Assembly: GCA_002779055.1 (NCBI GenBank)
Contig: PEXM01000047.1
Span: 1 to 7,030, forward strand
Origin: Elusimicrobia bacterium CG08_land_8_20_14_0_20_44_26
GTDB taxonomy: Bacteria; CG03
Length of the DNA stretch: 7,030 nt
Direction: 5' to 3'
Below, piece by piece: positions 1 through 5,215 of this stretch. The translations under genes and the position numbers were made by a program. Position 1 is the first letter of the stretch. Each line of letters starts with the position of its first letter. The notes under the pieces were generated by a model. That model made no database searches. It worked only from the letters and a program-made list of their open reading frames with translations, and had not been told where the DNA came from.

Positions 1-293
1 GTCAGGTACGGAAAAAGATACGGGCTTTCCGAAACGTAGCCGATTCTGCTGATCACTTCGGGCGACGGTTTTTTACCGAGAATTTTTATGCTTCCCGAAT
101 CGGGAAAAATCAGGTTAAGGATGAGTTTTACGGTTGTCGTCTTGCCCGCGCCGTTCAATCCCAACAGGCAGTATATATCGGCGGCGTTGACTAAAAGCGA
201 AAAACCGTTGAGAGCCGTCGTTTTTTTGGTTTTGAAAAAATGATTTTTTTTATACACTTTTACGACGTCTTTTATTTCAATGACTTTTTGCAT
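1..293 (-). CDS. ABC transporter ATP-binding protein, N-terminal part (cut by window edge)
   Basis: This is the nucleotide-binding subunit of an ABC transporter. By family it would hydrolyse ATP at the inner face of the membrane to drive a partner permease. About 97 residues are visible, beginning MQKVIEIKDV. The Walker A motif GLNGAGKTTT is at residues 45-54, after an ALNGFSL segment typical of the strand before it. The stretch IGYVSESPYLFPYLT (84-98) is the Q-loop region, with a serine/glutamate pair where many relatives have Gln; this is common in the CcmA/NatA-like ABC-2 exporter group. The Walker B and signature motifs lie beyond the left edge, so the substrate cannot be named. The ATG at 293 is supported by AAGG at 302-299, 5 nt upstream. 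It starts 51 bp after the rnc stop on the same strand and may be co-transcribed with rnc and acpP. No convincing promoter or terminator was seen in that AT-rich gap. Confidence 0.9.
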   Translation of the reverse strand, partial: MQKVIEIKDVVKVYKKNHFFKTKKTTALNGFSLLVNAADIYCLLGLNGAGKTTTVKLILNLIFPDSGSIKILGKKPSPEVISRIGYVSESPYLFPYL

Positions 294-344
294 AAATACC
301 TTGCGGCAGGAATTGTTTTCAAAAAAATTTTATACTTTCAACAT

Positions 345-1037
345 TCAAGACCTTACGCCTTTTTTCTTTTCATAGAAAGTGAGCGCTTCTTTCGCTGCAT
401 TTGCTTCGGCGATTTTCTTATTCGGACCGCAACCTTTCCCTCTCACGATTCCCTGCACGGAAATTTCCACGATAAAATTTTTTTTGTGCGGCAGACCTTC
501 CTCGGAAATGACCTTGTATTCAGGAAGAATCGCATACATTTTCTGTATCTCCTGCTGGAGACGGCTTTTTGAGTCCAGTTTGTCGGAGGCTTCTTCTATG
601 GCAAAATGTTTTTCAATAAATTCTGTGAGTTTGCTCCATCCGGAATCAATGTATATCGCTCCGACGAGTGCTTCAAACGTGTCAGCCATAATGGACGTCT
701 GCTCGGAGATTTCACCTTCAAACGAATCACCGACTTCAAGCATTTCATGCAGATTAAGCTCTTTTGAAATTTTAGCGAGTCGTTTCGTGTTTACGAGGTG
801 CGAGCGCATTCTCGTCAGAGCCCCTTCTTCGGCGTCGGGGAAAATGCCGTAGAGCCGTTCGGAAATGTAGAGATTAAGAACGGAGTCGCCGAGAAATTCA
901 AGACGCTCGTTGGAATCCGCGGGATTTCCGGTCCCCCATGCGTATGTCTTGTGTGTAAATGCCTTTTTGAACAAATTTTTGTTGTGGACATCAACTCCGA
1001 GCGCACCGGACAATTTCTGAAACAGCGCTTTTTTCAC
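345..1037 (-). CDS. rnc: Ribonuclease III
   Basis: This endoribonuclease cuts double-stranded RNA, processing rRNA precursors and some mRNAs in the cytoplasm. The 230-residue length is normal for the family. The catalytic domain holds the signature NERLEFLGDSVL at 43-54. The metal-binding residues match E. coli E38, E41, D45, D114 and E117 as E44, E47, D51, D119 and E122 (the last two in ADTFEALVGA), so the enzyme should be active. A double-stranded RNA-binding domain covers roughly 155-222, ending in the GPNKKIAEANAAKEAL helix. The start is GTG at 1037. A stop lies in frame at 1067-1065 with no other start between, and AGGGA (1052-1048) sits 10 nt upstream. It lies 79 bp downstream of acpP, a common pairing in bacteria, but fabF, often found between them, is absent. 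Confidence 0.98.
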   Translation of the reverse strand: MKKALFQKLSGALGVDVHNKNLFKKAFTHKTYAWGTGNPADSNERLEFLGDSVLNLYISERLYGIFPDAEEGALTRMRSHLVNTKRLAKISKELNLHEMLEVGDSFEGEISEQTSIMADTFEALVGAIYIDSGWSKLTEFIEKHFAIEEASDKLDSKSRLQQEIQKMYAILPEYKVISEEGLPHKKNFIVEISVQGIVRGKGCGPNKKIAEANAAKEALTFYEKKKGVRS

Positions 1038-1067
1038 GGTAAATAGTTCCCTGTCTGAGAAGCGTCA

Positions 1068-1086
1068 CCCGTCGTCCCCGGACGGG
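1068..1086. repeat. Short GC-rich inverted repeat between acpP and rnc
   Basis: CCCGTC (1068-1073) pairs with GACGGG (1081-1086) around a 7-nt loop in the 79-bp gap between acpP and rnc. There is no T-tract on either strand next to it, so it does not look like an intrinsic terminator. It could be a weak processing or stability hairpin in an acpP-rnc transcript, or chance. Confidence 0.35.
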
Positions 1087-1116
1087 GCAGATGTGTTTTT
1101 ATGGTTTACAGCCGCT

Positions 1117-1362
1117 TTATGAAGATGTTTTTGATTTTACGTATTCAATCGCTTTGCCAACGGTATCCAGTTTTTGAGCTTCATCGTCTGCTATTTCAAG
1201 ACCGAATTCGTCTTCAAGAGCCATAACGAGTTCCACCTGATCGAGCGAATCCGCTCCAAGGTCGTTAATAAAATTTGCTTCGGGAGTTACCTTGTTGACT
1301 TCAACTCTCAATCTTTCCGCTACAATCGCCTTAATTTTTTCCTCAATGTTTTGCTCTGGCAT
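1117..1362 (-). CDS. acpP: Acyl carrier protein
   Basis: This small acidic protein carries growing acyl chains on a 4'-phosphopantetheine arm for cytoplasmic fatty acid synthesis. The product is 81 residues ([10 protein letters not shown]...), the usual size. The attachment site is Ser39 in [18 protein letters not shown], which includes the DSL motif and the acidic recognition helix contacted by partner enzymes. A longer reading from an ATG at 1383 adds seven residues but has no ribosome binding site. The ATG at 1362 has a perfect AGGAGG (1372-1367) 4 nt upstream and gives the normal family N-terminus, so it is preferred. The gene is the first of the leftward group and is divergent from hrcA. 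No fabD or fabG lies upstream and no fabF follows, so here it stands apart from the usual fatty acid synthesis cluster. Confidence 0.98.
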   Translation of the reverse strand: MPEQNIEEKIKAIVAERLRVEVNKVTPEANFINDLGADSLDQVELVMALEDEFGLEIADDEAQKLDTVGKAIEYVKSKTSS

Positions 1363-1366
1363 TTTT

Positions 1367-1372
1367 CCTCCT
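1367..1372 (-). promoter_or_regulatory. Ribosome binding site that fixes the acpP start
   Basis: AGGAGG on the minus strand is separated by four A from the ATG at 1362. It lies downstream of the alternative ATG at 1383, which has nothing comparable. This decides in favour of the 81-residue product. Confidence 0.9.
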
Positions 1373-1391
1373 GAATTTTGCATTTGTTAAG

Positions 1392-1420
1392 TGTTTAACT
1401 AATCTCCTAAAATCTGTCAA
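1392..1420 (-). promoter_or_regulatory. Probable acpP promoter
   Basis: On the minus strand a perfect -35 TTGACA (1420-1415) is followed after 17 nt by TAAACA (1397-1392), only a weak -10 match (3 of 6). Transcription would begin near 1385 and leave a leader of about 22 nt before the acpP ATG. The -35 is convincing and the -10 is not. A small palindrome GTTAA-GTGT-TTAAC (1386-1399) overlaps the -10 and start region and could be an operator, but its 5-bp arms are too short to name a regulator. Confidence 0.5.
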
Positions 1421-1440
1421 GTGGCAAAACGGGCTTGACA
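1415..1440. repeat. Inverted repeat holding both divergent -35 boxes
   Basis: TGTCAAG (1415-1421) and CTTGACA (1434-1440) are perfect 7-bp inverted copies separated by 12 bp. Each arm contains a consensus TTGACA, one pointing left to acpP and one pointing right to hrcA. The symmetry may simply come from having two consensus boxes back to back, or it may be a shared regulator site. Confidence 0.6.
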
Positions 1441-1463
1441 AGTTGCGCCGCAATTGTTAGATT
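1435..1463 (+). promoter_or_regulatory. Vegetative (sigma-70/sigma-A type) promoter of the hrcA operon
   Basis: Consensus -35 TTGACA (1435-1440), a 17-bp spacer and -10 TAGATT (1458-1463, 4 of 6 matches) form a standard housekeeping promoter. The -10 runs into the left arm of the CIRCE operator, so the start of transcription should fall near 1470, inside the operator. Repression by bound HrcA follows naturally. No alternative heat-shock sigma promoter was recognised. Confidence 0.8.
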
Positions 1464-1488
1464 AGCACGCATTAAAGGAGGGTGCTAA
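1462..1488 (+). promoter_or_regulatory. CIRCE operator (HrcA binding site)
   Basis: TTAGCACGC, nine bases, then GGGTGCTAA. The known CIRCE consensus is TTAGCACTC-N9-GAGTGCTAA, so 16 of 18 arm bases match and the 9-bp spacing is exact. The outer seven bases of each arm are perfect. One inner base per arm is changed to G (T to G on the left, A to G on the right), which breaks that single base pair of the palindrome. Its place over the promoter and ahead of hrcA-grpE-dnaK-dnaJ is the classical arrangement for autoregulated heat-shock repression. The spacer and right arm also hold AAAGGAGGG, which resembles a ribosome binding site. Confidence 0.93.
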
Positions 1489-1490
1489 AT

Positions 1491-1504
1491 TATACGAAAG
1501 TGTA
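1491..1504 (+). promoter_or_regulatory. Small GAAA-tetraloop hairpin in the hrcA leader
   Basis: TATAC (1491-1495), the loop GAAA and GTGTA (1500-1504) form a 5-bp stem with one U-G pair, closed by a C-G pair under a GNRA-type tetraloop. It begins two bases after CIRCE ends and lies two bases before the larger hairpin. Seen by hand pairing only; its stability is modest. Confidence 0.4.
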
Positions 1505-1506
1505 TC

Positions 1507-1537
1507 ATGTAGAGCGAGGATTTATCCTCGCCTACGT
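1507..1537 (+). repeat. Strong 13-bp hairpin just before hrcA
   Basis: Seven perfect pairs, GCGAGGA (1514-1520) with TCCTCGC (1525-1531), close a TTTA loop. Below a single bulged A (1513), GTAG (1509-1512) pairs with CTAC (1532-1535), and two more pairs (1507-1508 with 1536-1537, one a G-U) extend the stem to 13 bp. It ends 9 nt before the hrcA ATG. It is followed on the plus strand by an A-rich stretch, not a T-tract, so it is not an intrinsic terminator. It may be an RNA control element, an mRNA-stabilising structure, or a copy of a small dispersed palindromic repeat. Confidence 0.7.
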
Positions 1538-1546
1538 AATAAAAAA

Positions 1547-2554
1547 ATGAGCAGATTTAAAAAAACGGATTCCGACGCAGAAACACGGAACAGCAAAATT
1601 CTATTTTCCGCCATAAAGGAGTTTATCAGCAGTGCCCGGCCGACCGGCTCCAAATATCTGAAAGCGCAATACAATCTCGGCGTCTCGCCCGCGACAATCC
1701 GCAATGTTCTGGCATCTTATGAAAAAAGAGGACTCCTCACTCACTCATTTTACTGCTCCGGCAGGATACCGACGGCTTTGGGACTCAATTTTTACGTTAA
1801 TAATATTCTGAGCCGGCCGGAAATAATGGACGGCGTTAAAATCGCCGAATTTGAGGACTGCGCGGATGAGTTCGCGATTCTGAAGGCGGCCGCCAGAGTT
1901 TTGTCTCTCCACTCCGAATGGGTGGGAATCGCCGGCTCCATTGATATCTCGAGTGAAGAATACGAGTTTGAGATAAAGCTCATTTCCAAAAAAAAGGTCC
2001 TGCTTTACATAATTAATCCAAGCGGAAAAATTTATGAAAAACTCATAATTCTTCCCGATGAAGTTTCAAGAAAATCCTTTGATTTTATCCGTAGATTTCT
2101 CAGGGAAAACCGCTCGTCTTCGCCGGGCGCTCTCAAAAACAAATTCCGCGCTCTTTACATCGAAAATCGTAAGAATATCGAGAAGGTTTTAACCGGGCTT
2201 GCGGTTCTTAGAACAATGCAGAAAATAACTCTGCAGACGAGCGTAAATCCCGATATATCCAAAAGAAAAATGGAAACGCTCACGAAAATATTTTCGCTTC
2301 TTGACGACAACGGCATTCTGATATCGCAGATTATTGAAAATATTCCGGACGAGGACTGTGTCGTAAAATTCTGCCTTGAAAAACTTCCGGGCGAATTTAA
2401 TGACCTTGCGGTCGTTATGTCTAATTTCAAAGCGGGCGAAGAACGCTTTGTCTGCTGCGTTCTCGGCCAGCAGTATATGAATTATATGCGGGTTTTGCCT
2501 TTGGTTAAAGGCATTACGATGGCTGCGGGGAAAAGATTGACGGAGGTAATCTGA
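1547..2554 (+). CDS. hrcA: Heat-inducible transcription repressor HrcA
   Basis: HrcA is the dimeric repressor that binds CIRCE and switches off chaperone genes when free GroEL is available to keep it folded. The 335-residue length fits the family. The N-terminal winged-helix domain (about 12-85) includes PTGSKYL (32-38), the recognition region SPATIRNVLASYEKRGLL (47-64) and SGRIPTALGLNFYV (71-84), matching the family pattern PVGS...SSATIRN.M..LE..G.L...SAGRIPT..GYR.YV. The C-terminal LGQQYMNYMRVLPLV (306-320) corresponds to the usual GPTRMDY..V segment, with the normal Pro-Thr-Arg replaced. Several motif positions differ, so this is a divergent member, but its place behind CIRCE and before grpE-dnaK-dnaJ makes the call firm. 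The ATG at 1547 has no Shine-Dalgarno; only A-rich sequence precedes it. No ATG, GTG or TTG lies upstream in frame before the stop at 1463-1465. Its TGA shares one base with the grpE ATG. Confidence 0.94.
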   Translation: MSRFKKTDSDAETRNSKILFSAIKEFISSARPTGSKYLKAQYNLGVSPATIRNVLASYEKRGLLTHSFYCSGRIPTALGLNFYVNNILSRPEIMDGVKIAEFEDCADEFAILKAAARVLSLHSEWVGIAGSIDISSEEYEFEIKLISKKKVLLYIINPSGKIYEKLIILPDEVSRKSFDFIRRFLRENRSSSPGALKNKFRALYIENRKNIEKVLTGLAVLRTMQKITLQTSVNPDISKRKMETLTKIFSLLDDNGILISQIIENIPDEDCVVKFCLEKLPGEFNDLAVVMSNFKAGEERFVCCVLGQQYMNYMRVLPLVKGITMAAGKRLTEVI

Positions 2555-2556
2555 TG
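2542..2556 (+). promoter_or_regulatory. grpE ribosome binding site and hrcA/grpE stop-start overlap
   Basis: GGAGG (2542-2546) lies 7 nt before the grpE ATG. TGATG at 2552-2556 joins the hrcA stop to the grpE start by one shared base, an arrangement typical of translational coupling, and it fixes the grpE start. Confidence 0.85.
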
Positions 2557-3213
2557 TTTCATTTAAAACACAAAAATACAAATAATTCCGTCGGCCATCC
2601 GCCCGAAGCAAAAAAAATTCCGTCAGACGCTCCCGCCGGACAAGAGACCCCCTGCAAAATTGATGCGGCGCAAATTTCGGACGAGGCAAAAGAAAAAATA
2701 TTCAAAGAAGAACCGAATATTCTCGCCCAAACCATTGACGCGGAAAAGAAAAAAGCGCAGGATTATTACGACCAGCTCGCATCCCTCAAAGCAGAATTTG
2801 ATAATTACAGGAAACGTATGGAAAAAGAAGCGGCGGATCTTATAAAAGCGGGAAGAAAAGAAGTCCTTTCGGCGTTTCTCCCGATTATGGACGATATTTA
2901 CAGAGTGCATGAGGCAATCTCAAAAAATGAGAGCGGCGTAAAAGAAGCCGTTGACATTGTTTTCAGGAAAATTGAAAAAATCATCGCCGATTTTAGAGTC
3001 CGCAAAATGGAATGCGACGGAAAAGAATTTTCCCCGCACGTCCACAGCGCAGTTCTGGCTGAAAAAACGGATAAGCATAAAAACGGAATTATTCTAAAGG
3101 TCTTATCAAACGGTTATTATTTAGGCGACGAGATTTTGAAACCGGCGTCGGTGGTTGTCGCTAAAAACGAAAAACCGCCTCCGGCGCAAGAAGAAATGAA
3201 AGATGGAAAATGA
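2554..3213 (+). CDS. grpE: Nucleotide exchange factor GrpE
   Basis: GrpE is a dimer that releases ADP from DnaK and so resets the chaperone cycle; in some bacteria it also acts as a thermosensor. The 219 residues begin with a polar, probably disordered tail (about 1-40). A long charged helical segment follows, with the family motif LKAEFDNYRKRMEKE (78-92). Next come the helical LSAFLPIMDDIYR (105-117) and the C-terminal beta domain with DGKEFSPHVHSAV (155-167) and GYYLGDEILKPASVVVAKN (187-205). In that domain the usual P..HEAV reads PHVHSAV. The ATG is set by GGAGG 7 nt upstream. The last codons lie in a tandem 14-bp duplication (3194-3225) that also supplies the TGA, so the MKDGK tail is probably recent and not functionally important. 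dnaK follows after 24 nt. Confidence 0.97.
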   Translation: MFHLKHKNTNNSVGHPPEAKKIPSDAPAGQETPCKIDAAQISDEAKEKIFKEEPNILAQTIDAEKKKAQDYYDQLASLKAEFDNYRKRMEKEAADLIKAGRKEVLSAFLPIMDDIYRVHEAISKNESGVKEAVDIVFRKIEKIIADFRVRKMECDGKEFSPHVHSAVLAEKTDKHKNGIILKVLSNGYYLGDEILKPASVVVAKNEKPPPAQEEMKDGK

Positions 3214-3225
3214 AAGATGGAAAAT
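3194..3225 (+). repeat. Tandem 14-bp duplication at the grpE/dnaK junction
   Basis: ATGAAAGATGGAAA occurs twice head to tail (3196-3209 and 3210-3223). Period-14 identity runs over 32 bp in all. The grpE stop codon (3211-3213) is made by the second copy read in another frame. It looks like a replication-slippage duplication. Confidence 0.9.
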
Positions 3226-3226
3226 T

Positions 3227-3233
3227 AAGGAGG
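3227..3233 (+). promoter_or_regulatory. Strong dnaK ribosome binding site
   Basis: AAGGAGG, followed by GGAA, ends 4 nt before the ATG at 3238. It is the best Shine-Dalgarno on the plus strand, consistent with the high synthesis rate expected for DnaK relative to HrcA, which has none. Confidence 0.88.
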
Positions 3234-3237
3234 GGAA

Positions 3238-5178
3238 ATGGCTCACGTATTGGGAATTGATTTAGGAACGACAAATTCGTGTATGGCTATAATGGAGGGC
3301 GGAAAAGCGACCATTATCCCGAACGCCGAGGGCGCGCGCACGACGCCGTCAATCGTGGCGTTTACGGATAAAGGCGAGGAGCTTGTCGGGATGCTCGCCA
3401 AAAGGCAGGCAATCACCAACCCTTTCAAAACCATTTTCTCAACCAAAAGATTTATGGGGAGAAAACTTGACAGCGACTCCGTAGAAATAGACAAAAAAAT
3501 CGTTCCTTACAAACTGACGGCGGCGTCAAACGGGGACGTGCGGATGAAGATAGGGGAAAGAGATTACAGCCCCCCTGAAATTTCGGCAAAAATACTGATG
3601 AAACTCAAAAGAGACGCCGAAGAGCATTTCGGCGAAAAAATAACCGAGGCGGTGATAACGGTGCCGGCTTATTTCAACGATGCGCAGAGGCAGGCGACAA
3701 AGGAAGCGGGCGAGATCACGGGACTCAAGGTGCTTCGCATAATCAACGAACCGACGGCGGCGGCTCTCGCTTATGGCATGGATAAAAAGAAAAACGAGGT
3801 TATAGCCGTCTATGACCTCGGCGGAGGTACTTTTGACATATCTATCCTGGAAGTCGGAGAGTCCGAAGGTGCATTCACGATTGAAGTCAAGTCCACAAAC
3901 GGCGACACGCATCTCGGCGGCGATGATTTCGACCAGATAATAATTGAATGGCTTGCCGGCGAATTTATGAAATCCGACGGCATTGACCTTAAAAAAGACA
4001 AAATGGCTCTGCAGCGCCTGAAGGAAGCCGCCGAAAAAGCCAAATGCGAACTGTCAACTGCTCTGGAAAGTGAAATCAACCTGCCTTTCATAACCGCAGA
4101 TGCATCGGGGCCAAAACATTTGAGCATAAAACTGACAAGGTCAAAACTTGAACAACTCACGGAAAAACTCATTGATAAGACCATCGGGCCCGTGGAAAAA
4201 GCCATAGCCGACTCAAAAGTGGGAGTGGACGAAATCAAAGAAGTCATTCTTGTCGGAGGACAGACGAGAATGCCCCGCGTCCAGCAGGTTGTAAAGGATT
4301 TTTTCAAAAGAGAACCGCACAAAGGCGTAAACCCCGACGAGGTCGTGGCGGCCGGCGCCGCGATACAGGCGGGAATCATCAAGGGCGACGTAAAAGACGT
4401 TCTGCTTCTTGACGTAACGCCTCTTTCCCTCGGTATTGAAACACTCGGAGGCGTCTTTACGACGCTGATAGAACGAAACACCACCATCCCCGCGGGCAAA
4501 AGCCAGATTTTTTCAACAGCAGCGGACAGTCAGCCCGCCGTAACCATTCATGTGCTTCAGGGAGAAAGGCCTATGGCGAAAGACAATAAATCGCTCGGTC
4601 AGTTTGAACTTACGGGAATCCCGCCCGCGCCGAGAGGCGTGCCTCAGATAGAAGTCAAATTTGATATAGACCGCAACGGAATTATGAAGGTCTCGGCGGA
4701 AGATAAGGCGACGGGAAAATCGCAGAACATCGTGATAAAATCGTCGTCGGGGCTGTCCAAAGAAGAAATTGAAAAACTTAAGAGAGAAGCCAAAGAACAC
4801 GAGGAAGAAGACAACAAGGAAAAGAAAATTATAGAAGCCAGAAACGAGCTGGACAACCTCGTTTATTCTGTTGAGAAAAGTGTCGCGGAGTTCGGGGACA
4901 AAATAACGACCTCCGATAAAGAACACATAGAAAAAGAAGTGAAAGACGCGAAGGAAGCGCTGAAAAGCGGCGACGCCGATAAAATAACAAAGGCGAAAGA
5001 GTCCCTTGAAAAAGCGTCTCACAAACTCGCCGAAGAGGCATACAAGCGCACGACTCAGAAAGAGAAACCGCAGGCATCCGGCGGAGGCGAGGAGAACCAA
5101 GAGGCAGCCGGCGATAAAAGCGATAATAAAAAAGATAACGAGAATGTCGTGGATGCGGAAGTGGAAGATGAAAAATAA
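3238..5178 (+). CDS. dnaK: Chaperone protein DnaK (Hsp70)
   Basis: DnaK is the ATP-driven cytoplasmic chaperone that binds exposed hydrophobic peptides, working with DnaJ and GrpE. All landmarks are present in 646 residues: the phosphate loop GIDLGTTNS (6-14), the catalytic Lys in STKRFMG (K70), [11 protein letters not shown] (170-180), [15 protein letters not shown] (193-207) and [10 protein letters not shown] (337-346). The interdomain linker [16 protein letters not shown] follows at 387-402. The substrate-binding beta domain runs to about 505, and an alpha lid with a low-complexity acidic tail ends in [10 protein letters not shown]. Between FMG (72-74) and RDYSPPE (108-114) it is about 23 residues longer than Bacillus subtilis DnaK. 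This is the Gram-negative-type insert and suggests a diderm host. The start is set by a strong AAGGAGG. No defect was seen. Confidence 0.99.
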   Translation: MAHVLGIDLGTTNSCMAIMEGGKATIIPNAEGARTTPSIVAFTDKGEELVGMLAKRQAITNPFKTIFSTKRFMGRKLDSDSVEIDKKIVPYKLTAASNGDVRMKIGERDYSPPEISAKILMKLKRDAEEHFGEKITEAVITVPAYFNDAQRQATKEAGEITGLKVLRIINEPTAAALAYGMDKKKNEVIAVYDLGGGTFDISILEVGESEGAFTIEVKSTNGDTHLGGDDFDQIIIEWLAGEFMKSDGIDLKKDKMALQRLKEAAEKAKCELSTALESEINLPFITADASGPKHLSIKLTRSKLEQLTEKLIDKTIGPVEKAIADSKVGVDEIKEVILVGGQTRMPRVQQVVKDFFKREPHKGVNPDEVVAAGAAIQAGIIKGDVKDVLLLDVTPLSLGIETLGGVFTTLIERNTTIPAGKSQIFSTAADSQPAVTIHVLQGERPMAKDNKSLGQFELTGIPPAPRGVPQIEVKFDIDRNGIMKVSAEDKATGKSQNIVIKSSSGLSKEEIEKLKREAKEHEEEDNKEKKIIEARNELDNLVYSVEKSVAEFGDKITTSDKEHIEKEVKDAKEALKSGDADKITKAKESLEKASHKLAEEAYKRTTQKEKPQASGGGEENQEAAGDKSDNKKDNENVVDAEVEDEK

Positions 5179-5208
5179 AAAAGTAAAAAAGTAAAATGGG
5201 AACAAGGG
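5177..5208 (+). promoter_or_regulatory. A-rich dnaK/dnaJ junction with the dnaJ ribosome binding site
   Basis: The 37-bp gap holds two tandem copies of AAAAAAGT (5177-5184 and 5185-5192) and then AAGGG (5204-5208), 7 nt before the dnaJ TTG start. An ATG at 5196 is out of frame with dnaJ, which supports TTG as the real start. No terminator hairpin is present, so dnaK and dnaJ are probably read together. Confidence 0.7.
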
Positions 5209-5215
5209 AAAAAAA

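Noticed and set aside
294..344. Possible separate promoter for the ABC ATPase (TATAAA-like sequence on the minus strand near 330-340)
   Set aside because: No matching -35 at the right distance; the AT-rich stretch is not specific enough.
240..572. 110-codon plus-strand frame over the left genes
   Set aside because: It overlaps the ABC ATPase start and the rnc 3' end on the other strand, is Phe/His-rich, and shows no family motif.
1068..1086. GC-rich hairpin as a terminator after acpP
   Set aside because: No T-tract follows on the minus strand, and rnc starts shortly after.
1363..1383. Longer acyl carrier protein starting at ATG 1383
   Set aside because: The extra seven codons contain the AGGAGG that serves the ATG at 1362, and no ribosome site precedes 1383.
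1507..1512. ATGTAG start-stop minimal frame in the hrcA leader
   Set aside because: No ribosome binding site at a useful distance; six bases are expected by chance.
1507..1537. Hairpin as an intrinsic terminator
   Set aside because: On the plus strand it is followed by A residues and not T, and on the minus strand no gene would need termination there. It sits between a promoter and the first gene of its operon.
3810..5205. Two long open frames on the minus strand (about 229 and 230 codons) opposite dnaK
   Set aside because: Antisense frames of this kind are a known by-product of dnaK codon usage. They show Ser/Arg- or Phe/Arg-rich composition, no recognisable domain, and lie opposite a highly conserved gene.
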